From NCBI RefSeq assembly GCF_000721605.1, contig NZ_JOIZ01000003.1, positions 281,244-345,243 on the forward strand: a stretch of DNA of 64,000 nt, written 5' to 3'. Made by a program: the position numbers and the translations under genes. Under the pieces are notes generated by a model. It made no database searches, was not told the origin of the DNA, and saw only the letters and a list, made by a program, of their open reading frames with translations. The first letter of the stretch is position 1, and each line of letters begins with the position of its first letter. The DNA comes from Streptomyces sp. NRRL S-37. GTDB taxonomy: Bacteria > Actinomycetota > Actinomycetes > Streptomycetales > Streptomycetaceae. This document shows, piece by piece, positions 44,501-52,343 of the stretch.

Positions 44501-45456
44501 ACGGTGTGGGCCGAGGTGTTGATGGTGCACTCGGTGGGGCCGTAGAGATTGACCAGGGCGGTCCCCGGCAGCGTCCGGGTCAGTTTCCTCGCGAGCGTCC
44601 GGGACAGTGCCTCACCGCCGCTGAAGAGGTGGGTGAGCGAGGTGCAGCGGCCGAACTCGTCGGTGTCCACGAGGGCCTGGAGGAGGGTCGGCACGCACTG
44701 CAGGGTCGTGACGGCGTGACGGGTGACGGCCTCGATGAGGCGCGGGGGGTCCCGGTGGATGCCACCGGACCCGATCACGACCCGGCTTCCACAGGCGGGG
44801 GCCAGGATCTCCCACTGGGCGGCGTCGAAACCGACCGGGGTCTTCTGCAGGACCGTCTTGGCCGCGTCGAGCGCAAAGGCGTCGGCGAGCCAGCGCATCT
44901 GGTGGACGACGGACCGGTGCTCGATCGCCACGCCCTTGGGCTCCCCGGTGCTGCCCGAGGTGTAGACGACGTACGCCAGGTCCGCGGGGCGCGGGCCGTC
45001 GGGCAGTTCGGCGGCGTCCGCGCCGGACCGGCCCTTCATGAACTCCACGACGTCCTCGAAAGTGATGACGACGGTCTCCGCGGTGAGGACATCCGCCAGC
45101 CGGTTCCGCAGGAGTCCCTGCGTGAGGACGACGCCCGTGCGGGCGTCCCGCACGAGGCGGCGGATGCGTTCCTCCGGATAGTCGGGCGGGAGCGGCAGAT
45201 AGGCTCCGCCCGAGCGCAGGATGCCCCAGACGCCGGTCATCAGGTCCAGTGACGGCTCGACGAACAGTCCCACGCAGTCGTCCGCGCCGACGCCGAGGTG
45301 GTGCAGGTACCGGGCGACGTCGTCGGCCTGGTCGGCCAGTTCGCGGAAGGTGAGCGACTCGCCCCCGTCGATGACGGCGATGTCGCCGGGGCGGGCACGG
45401 ACCTGGGCGTTCAGCAGATCGGGCAGGCATGTCCCGCCGGTGTCCTGTCTCTTCAT
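41560..45456 (-). CDS. single-module NRPS A-Ox-T-TE, indigoidine-synthetase type
   Basis: A 1298-residue protein, about the size of BpsA/IndC. The adenylation domain (residues 1-450) has YVVYTSGSTGEPKG and NLYGPTECT. Its specificity positions read D-A-W-Q-F-G-L-I-N-K by alignment to GrsA, which I associate with glutamine in indigoidine synthetases. An FMN oxidase domain (about 530-870; RKTYRFYEGG, YASPGSLYATQLYLEL, GHYYYHPVHHELVLV) interrupts it before A10 (Lys915). Carrier Ser972 is in LGGNSL; the thioesterase has Ser1101 in GYSFG. It would oxidise and cyclise two amino acids to an indigoidine-like product. ATG 45456 follows GGGGA. Confidence 0.9.
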   Translation of the reverse strand: MKRQDTGGTCLPDLLNAQVRARPGDIAVIDGGESLTFRELADQADDVARYLHHLGVGADDCVGLFVEPSLDLMTGVWGILRSGGAYLPLPPDYPEERIRRLVRDARTGVVLTQGLLRNRLADVLTAETVVITFEDVVEFMKGRSGADAAELPDGPRPADLAYVVYTSGSTGEPKGVAIEHRSVVHQMRWLADAFALDAAKTVLQKTPVGFDAAQWEILAPACGSRVVIGSGGIHRDPPRLIEAVTRHAVTTLQCVPTLLQALVDTDEFGRCTSLTHLFSGGEALSRTLARKLTRTLPGTALVNLYGPTECTINTSAHTVDPATLDEGPESLPIGTPVPGLSYHILDAEGRSVAHGTTGELHISGVQLARGYLHRPDLTADRFRPHPRPGASGHDRLYRTGDLAHWNPDGSVQFTGRADNQVKLRGFRIELDEIRLAIEAHDWVRNAAVLVRTDPPTGARSLVACVELSPREAALMDQGEFGRHHVSKSSKLQVRAQLSDPGVRDAAGLSGRPTVRLPGATAGPEQRRRAFARKTYRFYEGGPLKAADVLAAIERRTEGAGPRRPEELTLDELGVVLRDFGQHHSDERLLPKYAYASPGSLYATQLYLELAGIGGLAAGHYYYHPVHHELVLVHGLGAAARPGARVHFIGRRSAIEPVYKKNIHEVLEIEAGHMAGLFDEVLPAHGLALAEAAHDGSLVRLLGCDEEDHYLGSFELVPWSAARAQAPAQRFLDIYVQFHPGSEAGPPSGQYLYREGRLHPVSRELITKRHVVAINQAVYDRSGFGITLVSRAAERGRERMGYLDLGREVQHLMMNTRRLGLMPAGYSSRTGDDLPAARRMTAILREALRPTGPSYFCVGGTVSEKQLRHEGMDEDQVHMKGPEELIRDDLASSLPEFMLPSRILVVPELPHTPSGKLDTRALEGYVEETAAHSPPVVEPRNRIEARLCDLWRTAMKRDFVSVHDDFFQLGGNSLIAVALVKRINEAFGCNMPLQLLFEATTVAKLAEAVSTRAAAHASRITPLRSGGGGPSVFCWPGLGGVTMNLRLLAARAPGDRPVHGVQSYGVNEGETPFASVEEMAAADVAALRRVQPEGPYTLWGYSFGARVAYETAWQLEQAGERVERLFLLAPGSPRVAGAPRTAPAPAVADFADPVFTAILFSVFAGALPGGPDLDECLRRSTDAESFARFVDRRFPQLDPGLIRRVVAVVCRTYGFTHDPVDLAARRVSAPVTVFRARGDTPSFIERAQDRATPPPTVVRLETDHYGALREPGIGELVKALQRAAPRSAPHFTTRRTRTP

Positions 45457-45682
45457 CAATGCATCCCCGTATCGGATAGGTCTTCGACCTCCGGCTCGAA
45501 CGTACGGATTCGGGCCACGGGCGGCGCCGCGGCCGACCCCCGCAATCCATGCAGTGCGGCAACCCGAACCATGGAACGCGTGGTCATCGCGCACGGGGCA
45601 CGGCAGATTCGGGACCGGCACGTGCCCACGGGGCGCACCGCACCCGCAGCACATGCCGGACAGAACCGATCCGGAGGGCTCT
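45457..45682. promoter_or_regulatory. divergent promoter region of the Ox-NRPS and cysteine-synthase operons
   Basis: A 226-bp region between two opposite starts, so it should hold both promoters. CTATCCGATACG-type AT-richer sequence lies near the NRPS start. No clear -35/-10 pair or long dyad could be fixed by eye. Confidence 0.5.
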
Positions 45683-46684
45683 GTGACCGAACTGTTCACC
45701 GGCAGCGTCGTCGGCTCACTCGAGGAACTCGTGGGCAACACCCCGATGCTGCGGCTGGGACTTGCCGGGCTGCCCGCCGGCGCCCATGTGCTGGCCAAGC
45801 TGGAGGCGGCGAATCCGCTGTCCAGCATCAAGGACCGCGCCGCCCTGTTCATGCTGCGCGCTGCCGAGGAGGCGGGGACCTTGCGCCCCGGTGCGACGAT
45901 CATCGAGTCCACCTCGGGCAATACGGGTATCGCCCTCGCCGCGCTGGCCGCCGCCCGCGGCTACGGCTGCCGGATCGTGCTCCCCGACAACGCCTCGCGG
46001 GAACGTCTGCGGACCCTGCACGTCCTGGGCGCCGAGGTCGAACTCACCGACCACGCCCTCGGCTTCGCCGGCTGTGTGGAGCGCGCCGAGGAACTGCACG
46101 CCGCGATCCCCGGATCCTGGTACGCCGCCCAGCATGTGAACGCCGACAACGTACGGGCCCACTACGAGACGACCGGCCCGGAGATCTGGCGGGACACCGG
46201 CGGCCGGGTCGACCACCTGGTGTGCGGCGTCGGCACCGGCGGCACCCTGACCGGGATCGCCCGCTTCCTGCGGGAGCGCAACCCCCGGGTGAGGGTCGTG
46301 GCCGTGGAACCCGCGGGCTCGCCCCTGCTGTCCGGCGGCGAACCCGGACCGCACCGCATCCCCGGCCTGAACGGCGGGTTCACCAGCCCGGTCACCGATG
46401 TCACGGTCATCGACGAGGTGATCATCGTCGAGGACGAGGACGCCGCGGCCACCACCCGCTCCATCGCCGCCTCCACCGGACTGCTGGTCGGCGTCTCGTC
46501 GGGCGCCGCCGCGTACGGCTGCGTGGAACTCGCACGCCGGCACGACCTGACCGGTGCCACGGTCGTCACCGTCTTCCCGGACACCGGAGAGCGCTACCTC
46601 AGCTGGTGGTCCGAGGCCCACCCCGTAGAAACCGCGCACGGGCGACCGGCCCGCACACAGGAACGGAGCGCCACCGACACATGA
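45683..46684 (+). CDS. cysteine-synthase-family PLP enzyme (SbnA/CysM-like)
   Basis: A 333-residue fold-type II PLP enzyme performing beta-replacement on an activated serine. PLP Lys50 is in NPLSSIKDRAAL, the substrate loop is STSGNTGIALAA (77-82) and the phosphate loop GVGTGGTLTG. Relatives such as SbnA and DcsD use O-phospho- or O-acetylserine with non-sulfide nucleophiles in specialised metabolism. GTG 45683 has GGAGGG upstream; ATG 45653 is a weaker option. First gene of a five-gene operon with four-base overlaps. No SbnB-type dehydrogenase is adjacent, so diaminopropionate by the staphyloferrin B route is not supported. Confidence 0.86.
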   Translation: MTELFTGSVVGSLEELVGNTPMLRLGLAGLPAGAHVLAKLEAANPLSSIKDRAALFMLRAAEEAGTLRPGATIIESTSGNTGIALAALAAARGYGCRIVLPDNASRERLRTLHVLGAEVELTDHALGFAGCVERAEELHAAIPGSWYAAQHVNADNVRAHYETTGPEIWRDTGGRVDHLVCGVGTGGTLTGIARFLRERNPRVRVVAVEPAGSPLLSGGEPGPHRIPGLNGGFTSPVTDVTVIDEVIIVEDEDAAATTRSIAASTGLLVGVSSGAAAYGCVELARRHDLTGATVVTVFPDTGERYLSWWSEAHPVETAHGRPARTQERSATDT

Positions 46685-47982
46685 ATCCCGAGCGTTCGCT
46701 GCTGCTCATCGGCGCCACCGACGAAACGGTGGCCAAGGCCAGGCGACTGGGCCTGCACGTCCTGCTGCTGCAGCACCCCACCAAGGTCACCGCCGAGCAG
46801 GAGCGCCTCGCCGACCACGTGGAGGTCGTCGACTACACCCGATGGGACCTGGTCGAGCCGCTGGTCAAGCGGCTCCACGACGCCCCGGGCTTCACCGCCG
46901 CCACCTCGATCACCGAACCGGGCCTGGAGAACGCGGCCCGCGTCAACGACCTGTTCGCCCTGGGCGGCACCGGCTACGAGGTGACCCGGCGCTTCCGCGA
47001 CAAGGCGGTCATGCGCGAGCACCTGGCCGGGCTCGACCCCGACGCGGTCCGTGCCGCACCGCTGCGCGTGCGCGAGGACCTGGACGCCTTCGGGGAGAGG
47101 CACGGCTACCCCTTCATTGTGAAGCCGACCGACGCCACCGCCGGCATCGGTGTGCACCGCCTCGACGGGCCCGCCGACGCCGATCGGGTCTGGGCCGAGG
47201 TGCGGCGGCTGTCCGGCACCAGGACGGACCGGGTCTCGACGCTGCTGCTGCTCCAGGACTTCCTGATGGAGGAGTACCTCGACGGCCCGGAGTACAGCGT
47301 GGAGTCCTTCAGCTCCGCCGGACGTCATGTCGTCATCGCCGTCACCGAGAAGTTCACCGACCCCGCGCACTTCGCCGAACTGGGACACGCGGTCCCCGCC
47401 CGGATCGGTGCCGCGGTCGACGAGCGGATCCGTGCGGCCGTCATCGGGTTCCTGGACCGGATCGGTGTCGAGGACGGCGTCTGCCACACCGAGATCCGGA
47501 TCGGCGCCCGCGGTCCCCGCGTCATCGAGAGCCACAACCGGATCGCCGGTGACACCATCACCGACCTGGTGCACAGCGTCTACGGCATCGACACCGTCAC
47601 GCTCGCCCTCGCCGCGCCCTTCGGCCTGGCCGGGGAACTCCCCGACCGGCCCGAGGCGCACGGCGGGGCCGCCGTGCGGTCGGTGGTGGGCCGGCCGGGC
47701 GACATCGTGGAGTCGGTCGACGGCGTGCCCGAGGCGCAGGCCCTCGCCGACGTCCTGGCGGTGCGCATCAGCGCCAGGCCCGGGGAAACGGTGCGGCCCC
47801 TGCGGGACAACTGGGACCGCCTCGGCCTGGTCGCCGTGACCGGTGAGGACACCACCGCGGCGATCCGGCGCGGCGCCGAACTCATCGGCGACGTGCTGAA
47901 GGTCCGGACGAGGAGCCCCGGCGGCCGGCCGGGCCTGGCCGAAGCCGCCCCGGTGAGCGAACGGACGGTGATCCGGTCGTGA
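46681..47982 (+). CDS. ATP-grasp ligase 1 (amino-acid ligase / carboxylase-like)
   Basis: A 433-residue ATP-grasp protein. An N-terminal pre-ATP-grasp domain (SLLLIGATDETVAKARRLG) is followed by the ATP site GYPFIVKPTDATAGIGVHR, the EEYLDGPEYSVESF strand and the Mg-binding CHTEIRIGARGPRVIESHNR. This layout is that of L-amino acid ligases such as BacD, which form amide bonds through an acyl phosphate. It overlaps the PLP-enzyme gene and the second ATP-grasp gene. It may couple the unusual amino acid made upstream to another amino acid. Confidence 0.85.
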   Translation: MNPERSLLLIGATDETVAKARRLGLHVLLLQHPTKVTAEQERLADHVEVVDYTRWDLVEPLVKRLHDAPGFTAATSITEPGLENAARVNDLFALGGTGYEVTRRFRDKAVMREHLAGLDPDAVRAAPLRVREDLDAFGERHGYPFIVKPTDATAGIGVHRLDGPADADRVWAEVRRLSGTRTDRVSTLLLLQDFLMEEYLDGPEYSVESFSSAGRHVVIAVTEKFTDPAHFAELGHAVPARIGAAVDERIRAAVIGFLDRIGVEDGVCHTEIRIGARGPRVIESHNRIAGDTITDLVHSVYGIDTVTLALAAPFGLAGELPDRPEAHGGAAVRSVVGRPGDIVESVDGVPEAQALADVLAVRISARPGETVRPLRDNWDRLGLVAVTGEDTTAAIRRGAELIGDVLKVRTRSPGGRPGLAEAAPVSERTVIRS

Positions 47983-49334
47983 GCGTCCTCGTCCTGCACC
48001 GCAACCCCTTCGCCGCCTTCCCCTACCGCCGGTGGCTGGACGGCGACACCCCCGGCCTCGACCGCCGCACGCCGTACTCCGGCTCCCTCGTCGTCCTCGC
48101 CGCCCGCGACAAGATCGAACTGGCCGGCGAGGAGATCCCGGGACCCGCCGACCACGACTTCACCCACCTCGAGCTCTTCGACACCCTCGACGACGAGGCG
48201 GTGCCGGCCCGCGCGCTCGCCCTCGCCGAGGAGCACCGGATCACCCATGTCATCGCCCACCACGAGGCGGACGTGGCCCTCGCCGCCCGGCTGCGCGAGC
48301 GCCTCGGCCTCGACGGGGCGTGGAGCGCCGACATCGCGCCCTTCCGTGACAAGGCCCTGATGAAGCGGCTGGCGCGGCAGGCCGACGTCGAGGTCGCCCC
48401 GTACACCGTGCCGGGCACCGCCCGGCAGGCCCGCGACTTCACCGGGCGGCACGGCTTCCCCGTGGTGCTGAAGAACCGGGCGGGCTACAACTCCATCGGC
48501 CTGAGCGTCATCGCCGACCGGGACGAGCTGGAAGCGCGGCTCGCCCGGGCCTACCGGGACGGCCCGCGGGAGGACTTGCTCATCGAGGCCTACGTGCCCG
48601 GGCGGATGTGCCACGTCGACGGGCTGGTGGTGGACGGCCGCACCGTGGCCGCCTGGCCTTCCCAGTACCAGTACGACCTGGCCTCGTTCGGGGCCGACCC
48701 CGGACCGCGCGTCGACCTGACCCTGGACATGGACGACCCGCTCACCCCCCGGCTGCTCGCGCTGGTCGAGCGGACCCTGGCGGCCCTGAGGCCCGAGGGC
48801 TCGCGACTGCGCACCCACGCCTTCCACGCGGAGGTCTTCCACACGCCCGACGACCGTCTGGTGCTGTGCGAGATCGCGGGCCGGTCGGGCGGCGCGAAGA
48901 TCCGGGAGGTCTTCGAGACTCTCTTCGGAATCCAGCTCGCCGTGCAGGTGACCCGGGCGGAGGCCGGCCTCGCGCTGCCCGTGATCGAGGGCGCCACGGA
49001 CGACGGGGCGCCGCTGCGGCCGCGCTGCATGTCGGGACAGGTGCTCACCATGAAGCGGCCCGGCCTGGTGCGCTCGCTCCCCGCCGCCCCCGACGAGGAG
49101 TGGGTGAGGGGCTTCTGGCTCTTCGCCGAGGAGGGCCAGGTGATCGCCCCGGCCGCGGGCTCCGCGGACTTCCTCACGGCGGCCGTGGGTTCGGCCCCGA
49201 CCCGCGCCGAATGCGAGCGCCGGCTGCGCGACCTCGGCGCCCGGATCGTCGCCGGGACGGAGATCGTGGCGCTGCCCGGGGACGCCGCCCGGACCCGGCC
49301 CGGACGCGACGCCGAGCCGGCGGAGGCGTCATGA
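47979..49334 (+). CDS. ATP-grasp ligase 2
   Basis: A 451-residue ATP-grasp protein of a different subfamily from its neighbour. ATP-binding strand GFPVVLKNRAGYNSIGL, acidic part IEAYVPGRMCHVDGLVVDG, and Mg/ATP residues in FHAEVFHTPDDRLVLCEIAGRSGG (two blocks). An N-terminal segment VSVLVLHRNPFAAFPYRRWLDG precedes the fold. GTG start at 47979 overlaps the first ligase stop. A second ligase implies a second amide bond or peptide extension. The substrate cannot be told from sequence. Confidence 0.82.
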   Translation: MSVLVLHRNPFAAFPYRRWLDGDTPGLDRRTPYSGSLVVLAARDKIELAGEEIPGPADHDFTHLELFDTLDDEAVPARALALAEEHRITHVIAHHEADVALAARLRERLGLDGAWSADIAPFRDKALMKRLARQADVEVAPYTVPGTARQARDFTGRHGFPVVLKNRAGYNSIGLSVIADRDELEARLARAYRDGPREDLLIEAYVPGRMCHVDGLVVDGRTVAAWPSQYQYDLASFGADPGPRVDLTLDMDDPLTPRLLALVERTLAALRPEGSRLRTHAFHAEVFHTPDDRLVLCEIAGRSGGAKIREVFETLFGIQLAVQVTRAEAGLALPVIEGATDDGAPLRPRCMSGQVLTMKRPGLVRSLPAAPDEEWVRGFWLFAEEGQVIAPAAGSADFLTAAVGSAPTRAECERRLRDLGARIVAGTEIVALPGDAARTRPGRDAEPAEAS

Positions 49335-50596
49335 CGCGGAAGCTGTCCTCCGTCCGCTTCAAGTACATGCTGGGCATGGTCGTCGACGCGACCGGCAGCG
49401 GCATGTACCTGCCGCTGTCGCTCCTCTACTTCCATCACGTCACCGGTCTGCCGCTCACCCGGGTCGGCGCCATCGTGACGACGGCCGCGGTCGTCGGCCT
49501 GGTGAGCAACCCGGTCACCGGCGTCCTCATCGACCGCTTCAGCGCCCGCACCGTGCTGGTGGGCGGATACGTGCTGCGGGCCTCGGCGTTCTGCGCCTAC
49601 CCCCTGGTCGACAACGGCGCGGCCATGTTCGCGGTGATGCTGCCGGTGGCCCTCGGCGACACCTCCTACCCGCCGGCCATCCAGTCCTTCGTGGCGGAGA
49701 TCGTGCGGGGCACCGAGCGGGACAAGCTGCTCGCCCTGCAGCGCAGTCTGCGCAACGCCGGGCTGGGCGTGGGCGGCCTCCTCGCGGGCGCGGCCCTCGC
49801 CCTCGACGAGTCCGGGTTCTCCTTCGTCGTGCTCGGGGCCGCCGCCGGCTACCTGCTGTCCGCCGGACTGCTCAGCACGATCCGCACCGGCACGCCGGCC
49901 CGGCCCCGGGACGGCAGGGTCTCCCGCAGGGGCGGCTACCGGATGGTGGCGCGCAACCGCCCGTTCCTGGGCCTCACCCTGCTGAACGTTCCGACGGCCT
50001 TCGGGTACATGGTGCTGTCCGTGGCCCTCCCGGTGTACCTCACCCGTGAACTGGACGCACCCGTATCGCTGGTGGGCGTCCTGTACGCGGTCAACACGGT
50101 CGGCATCGCGGTGCTGCAGATCCCGGTCACCCGGGTTCTGGTCATGTACCGCAGGACGCGTGCGGTGGCGCTCGGAGCGGGTATCTTCGCGCTGTCCTTC
50201 GTCGGCTTCGCGGTGCTCGGCAGCCTGTCGACCGGGGCCGTACTGATCGCCGGCGTGTTCGCCGCGACCGCGGCGTTCACCGCGGGCGAGCTGCTGCACG
50301 GGGCCACGGCCTCCGCGCTGGTGGCCCAGGCCGCGCCGGAGGAGACCCGGGGCCGCCACCTCGCGGTCTACCAGCTGTCGTGGGCGGTGCCCATCGCGCT
50401 CGCGCCGACCGTGTTCACGGCCCTGCTGTCGGTGTCGGCCACCGGAATGTGGCTGCTGCTCGCGGCGGCCACGGCGGGCTCCGCCCTGGGCGTGCTGCGC
50501 CTCGAGCGCGCACTGCCGCCGGCCTCGGTGCACCCGGTGCCGCCCGAAGCCGGAGCGGCCGCTTCCCGAACCGGACCGACCAGAAAGGTTGCGTGA
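49331..50596 (+). CDS. MFS transporter, probable product exporter
   Basis: A 421-residue membrane protein with about 12 hydrophobic segments. The MFS loop motif after TM2 is VLIDRFSARTVLVGGYVLR. The N-terminus FKYMLGMVVDATGSGMYLPLSLLYF fits the drug-efflux type. Its ATG overlaps the ligase stop and its stop overlaps the next start (GTGA). Export of the operon product and self-protection are the likely roles. Confidence 0.88.
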   Translation: MTRKLSSVRFKYMLGMVVDATGSGMYLPLSLLYFHHVTGLPLTRVGAIVTTAAVVGLVSNPVTGVLIDRFSARTVLVGGYVLRASAFCAYPLVDNGAAMFAVMLPVALGDTSYPPAIQSFVAEIVRGTERDKLLALQRSLRNAGLGVGGLLAGAALALDESGFSFVVLGAAAGYLLSAGLLSTIRTGTPARPRDGRVSRRGGYRMVARNRPFLGLTLLNVPTAFGYMVLSVALPVYLTRELDAPVSLVGVLYAVNTVGIAVLQIPVTRVLVMYRRTRAVALGAGIFALSFVGFAVLGSLSTGAVLIAGVFAATAAFTAGELLHGATASALVAQAAPEETRGRHLAVYQLSWAVPIALAPTVFTALLSVSATGMWLLLAAATAGSALGVLRLERALPPASVHPVPPEAGAAASRTGPTRKVA

Positions 50597-51273
50597 CCCC
50601 CATGGGGATGTCCAGTTGGCGCGTACTCGGCGGCGAGGACCCGGAGTTCGTCCAGGAAGGGGCCGCGGGACAGAGCGGTCTCGTCAGTCAGTTGCGGCCG
50701 CTGATCGCGGAGTTGAGCAAGCCCGGCGACCTGGTGTTCGACCCCTTCGCCGGCTGGGGCACCACCCTGGTGGCCTGCGCGGCCGAGGGACGGCGCGGGA
50801 TCGGCATCGAGATCAACCCGTCCCGCGCGCAGGAGGCACGGGAGCGCGTCGCGCGCTATCCGGAGCAGCGCATGCTCTGCGGCGACGCCCGCACACCTCC
50901 GCTCGACCCGGACACCGTGGACCTGGTCCTGTGCGACCTGCCGTACTTCGGCACCGACCTGGACCTCGAAGCGCCCGACCCGGGCCAGCTGTACGCACTG
51001 CGCGACTACGACGCCTACCTGGCGGCGCTCGACGAGGCCTTCGCGGCCGTCGCCCGGGTGATGCGGCCGGGCGCCTACGCGGTCGTCGCCGTCCAGAACC
51101 GTCGTATCGCGGACCGGTTCGTCCCGCTGGCCTGGGACGCCGCGCGCGTGCTCGGCCGCCATCTGACCCTGGGGGACGAGCGCGTCCACCTCTACGACTG
51201 GCCGGTCAAGGACGAGGGCGACCCGATGCGCACGAATCGGTCGCACGAGTACCTGCTGATGGCCCGCAAGTGA
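50593..51273 (+). CDS. DNA-methylase-like SAM-dependent methyltransferase
   Basis: A 226-residue protein with amino-methyltransferase order: motif I DLVFDPFAGWGTTLVACAA, then GIGIEINPSRAQ, then the catalytic motif IV as LCDLPYFGTD (DLPY instead of the usual DPPY). No target-recognition domain, restriction partner or plasmid gene is nearby. GTG 50593 overlaps the exporter stop; ATG 50602 is an alternative. In this operon it may N-methylate the small-molecule product, or modify nucleic acid for self-protection. Both are inference. Confidence 0.78.
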   Translation: MTPMGMSSWRVLGGEDPEFVQEGAAGQSGLVSQLRPLIAELSKPGDLVFDPFAGWGTTLVACAAEGRRGIGIEINPSRAQEARERVARYPEQRMLCGDARTPPLDPDTVDLVLCDLPYFGTDLDLEAPDPGQLYALRDYDAYLAALDEAFAAVARVMRPGAYAVVAVQNRRIADRFVPLAWDAARVLGRHLTLGDERVHLYDWPVKDEGDPMRTNRSHEYLLMARK

Positions 51274-51306
51274 GGCCGGCCGCACCCGGCGGGCGTCGGC
51301 CGGCCC
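51274..51306. terminator. convergent terminator
   Basis: GGCCGGCC at 51274 onward and again at about 51298-51305 are self-complementary and pair over a GC-rich loop, between the convergent methylase-like and sigma-factor genes. Confidence 0.55.
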
Positions 51307-51324
51307 CGTCACCGGGGGCCCGGG

Positions 51325-52263
51325 TCAGGCCTCCCGCCAGGCCCGGAGCTTCTCGGGGTTGAGCACCGACCAGATCTGCTTGATCCGGTCCTCCGCGACG
51401 TCGAACGCCAGCACCGACACGGGGACGCCGTCCACCTGGGCGACCAGGCCGGGCTGACCGTTGACCGTGCTCTCCACCAGCGTCAGGTCGGGCACCGCCT
51501 CCATCCGGCCGGCGAAGAAGCGCGCGATCTGCTCGGCGCCCTCGACCGGGCGGATCACGGCCCGCACGAGTCCGCCACCGTCGCCGGTCGCCGTGGCGTC
51601 GGGGGCCAGCAGGCCGATGAGGGCCTCGATGTCCTTGGCCTCCCACGCCTCCTTGAAGGCCCTGACGAGGTCGGCGCTCCTGGCCGCCGGTGCCGCGGCG
51701 GACCGCGACCCGCGGATGCGGCGGCGGGCCGATGAGGCCAGCTGCCGGCAGGCCGCCGGTGTCCGGCCGACGATGTCGGCCACCTCGGCGAAGGAGTAGC
51801 GGAAGACGTCGTGCAGCACGAAGGCGACGCGCTCGGCCGGCGTCATCGACTCCAGCACGACGAGGAAGGCCATGTTGATCGACTCGTCGAGGGTGACCCG
51901 GTCGGCCGGATCGCTCGTGGTGCCGCCGCTCCACCGCCCGCTGATCCACTCCGTGGCCGCGGGCAGGGGCTCCGGGACCCACTCACCCACGTAGCGCTCC
52001 CGCCTGGCCCGTGCCGAGCGGAGCAGGTCGAGGCAGATGCGGCTGGCGACGGTCGTCAGCCAGCCGCCGGGGGACTCGACGGCCTCCCGCTGCTCGGGAG
52101 TCATGGCGTACCAGCGGGTGTAGGTCTCCTGCACGACGTCCTCGGCCTCGGTCAGCGAGCCGAGGAGCCGGTACGTGAGATTGATCAGCTGGTGCCGCTC
52201 GCTGATGATCGCGCTCAGGCTCGCGTCGGGCGGGCCGTGCCCGGACTCGGACGGGTCGGTCAT
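51325..52263 (-). CDS. ECF41-group sigma factor with fused SnoaL-like domain
   Basis: A 312-residue extracytoplasmic-function sigma factor. Region 2 (LINLTYRLLGSLTEAEDVVQE) and region 4 (YSFAEVADIVGRTPAACRQLASSARRRI, in two blocks) are followed by a SnoaL-like C-terminal domain. The ECF41 landmarks are near-exact: WVPEP at 95-99 (consensus WLPEP), DGGG at 228-231 and NPEKL at 302-306 (consensus NPDKL). In this group the C-terminal domain replaces an anti-sigma factor. The gene is divergent from a WrbA-type gene and both have matching promoters. ATG 52263 is used; the ribosome site is weak. Confidence 0.92.
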   Translation of the reverse strand: MTDPSESGHGPPDASLSAIISERHQLINLTYRLLGSLTEAEDVVQETYTRWYAMTPEQREAVESPGGWLTTVASRICLDLLRSARARRERYVGEWVPEPLPAATEWISGRWSGGTTSDPADRVTLDESINMAFLVVLESMTPAERVAFVLHDVFRYSFAEVADIVGRTPAACRQLASSARRRIRGSRSAAAPAARSADLVRAFKEAWEAKDIEALIGLLAPDATATGDGGGLVRAVIRPVEGAEQIARFFAGRMEAVPDLTLVESTVNGQPGLVAQVDGVPVSVLAFDVAEDRIKQIWSVLNPEKLRAWREA

Positions 52264-52306
52264 GGTCGTCGCCCACTCCCTCGGTCGCTGTGTCCCTCTT
52301 CGGTCC

Positions 52307-52333
52307 GACGAGACACCGCGGCGAACTGTGAGG
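52307..52333 (-). promoter_or_regulatory. ECF41-type promoter for the sigma factor gene
   Basis: On the minus strand CCTCACA (52333-52327) is followed after exactly 16 bases by CGTC (52310-52307). This fits the ECF41 promoter as I recall it (TGTCACA, 16-17 bases, CGTC). The start codon is about 44 bases downstream, implying autoregulation. Confidence 0.78.
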
Positions 52334-52343
52334 TGGCGCGGCA

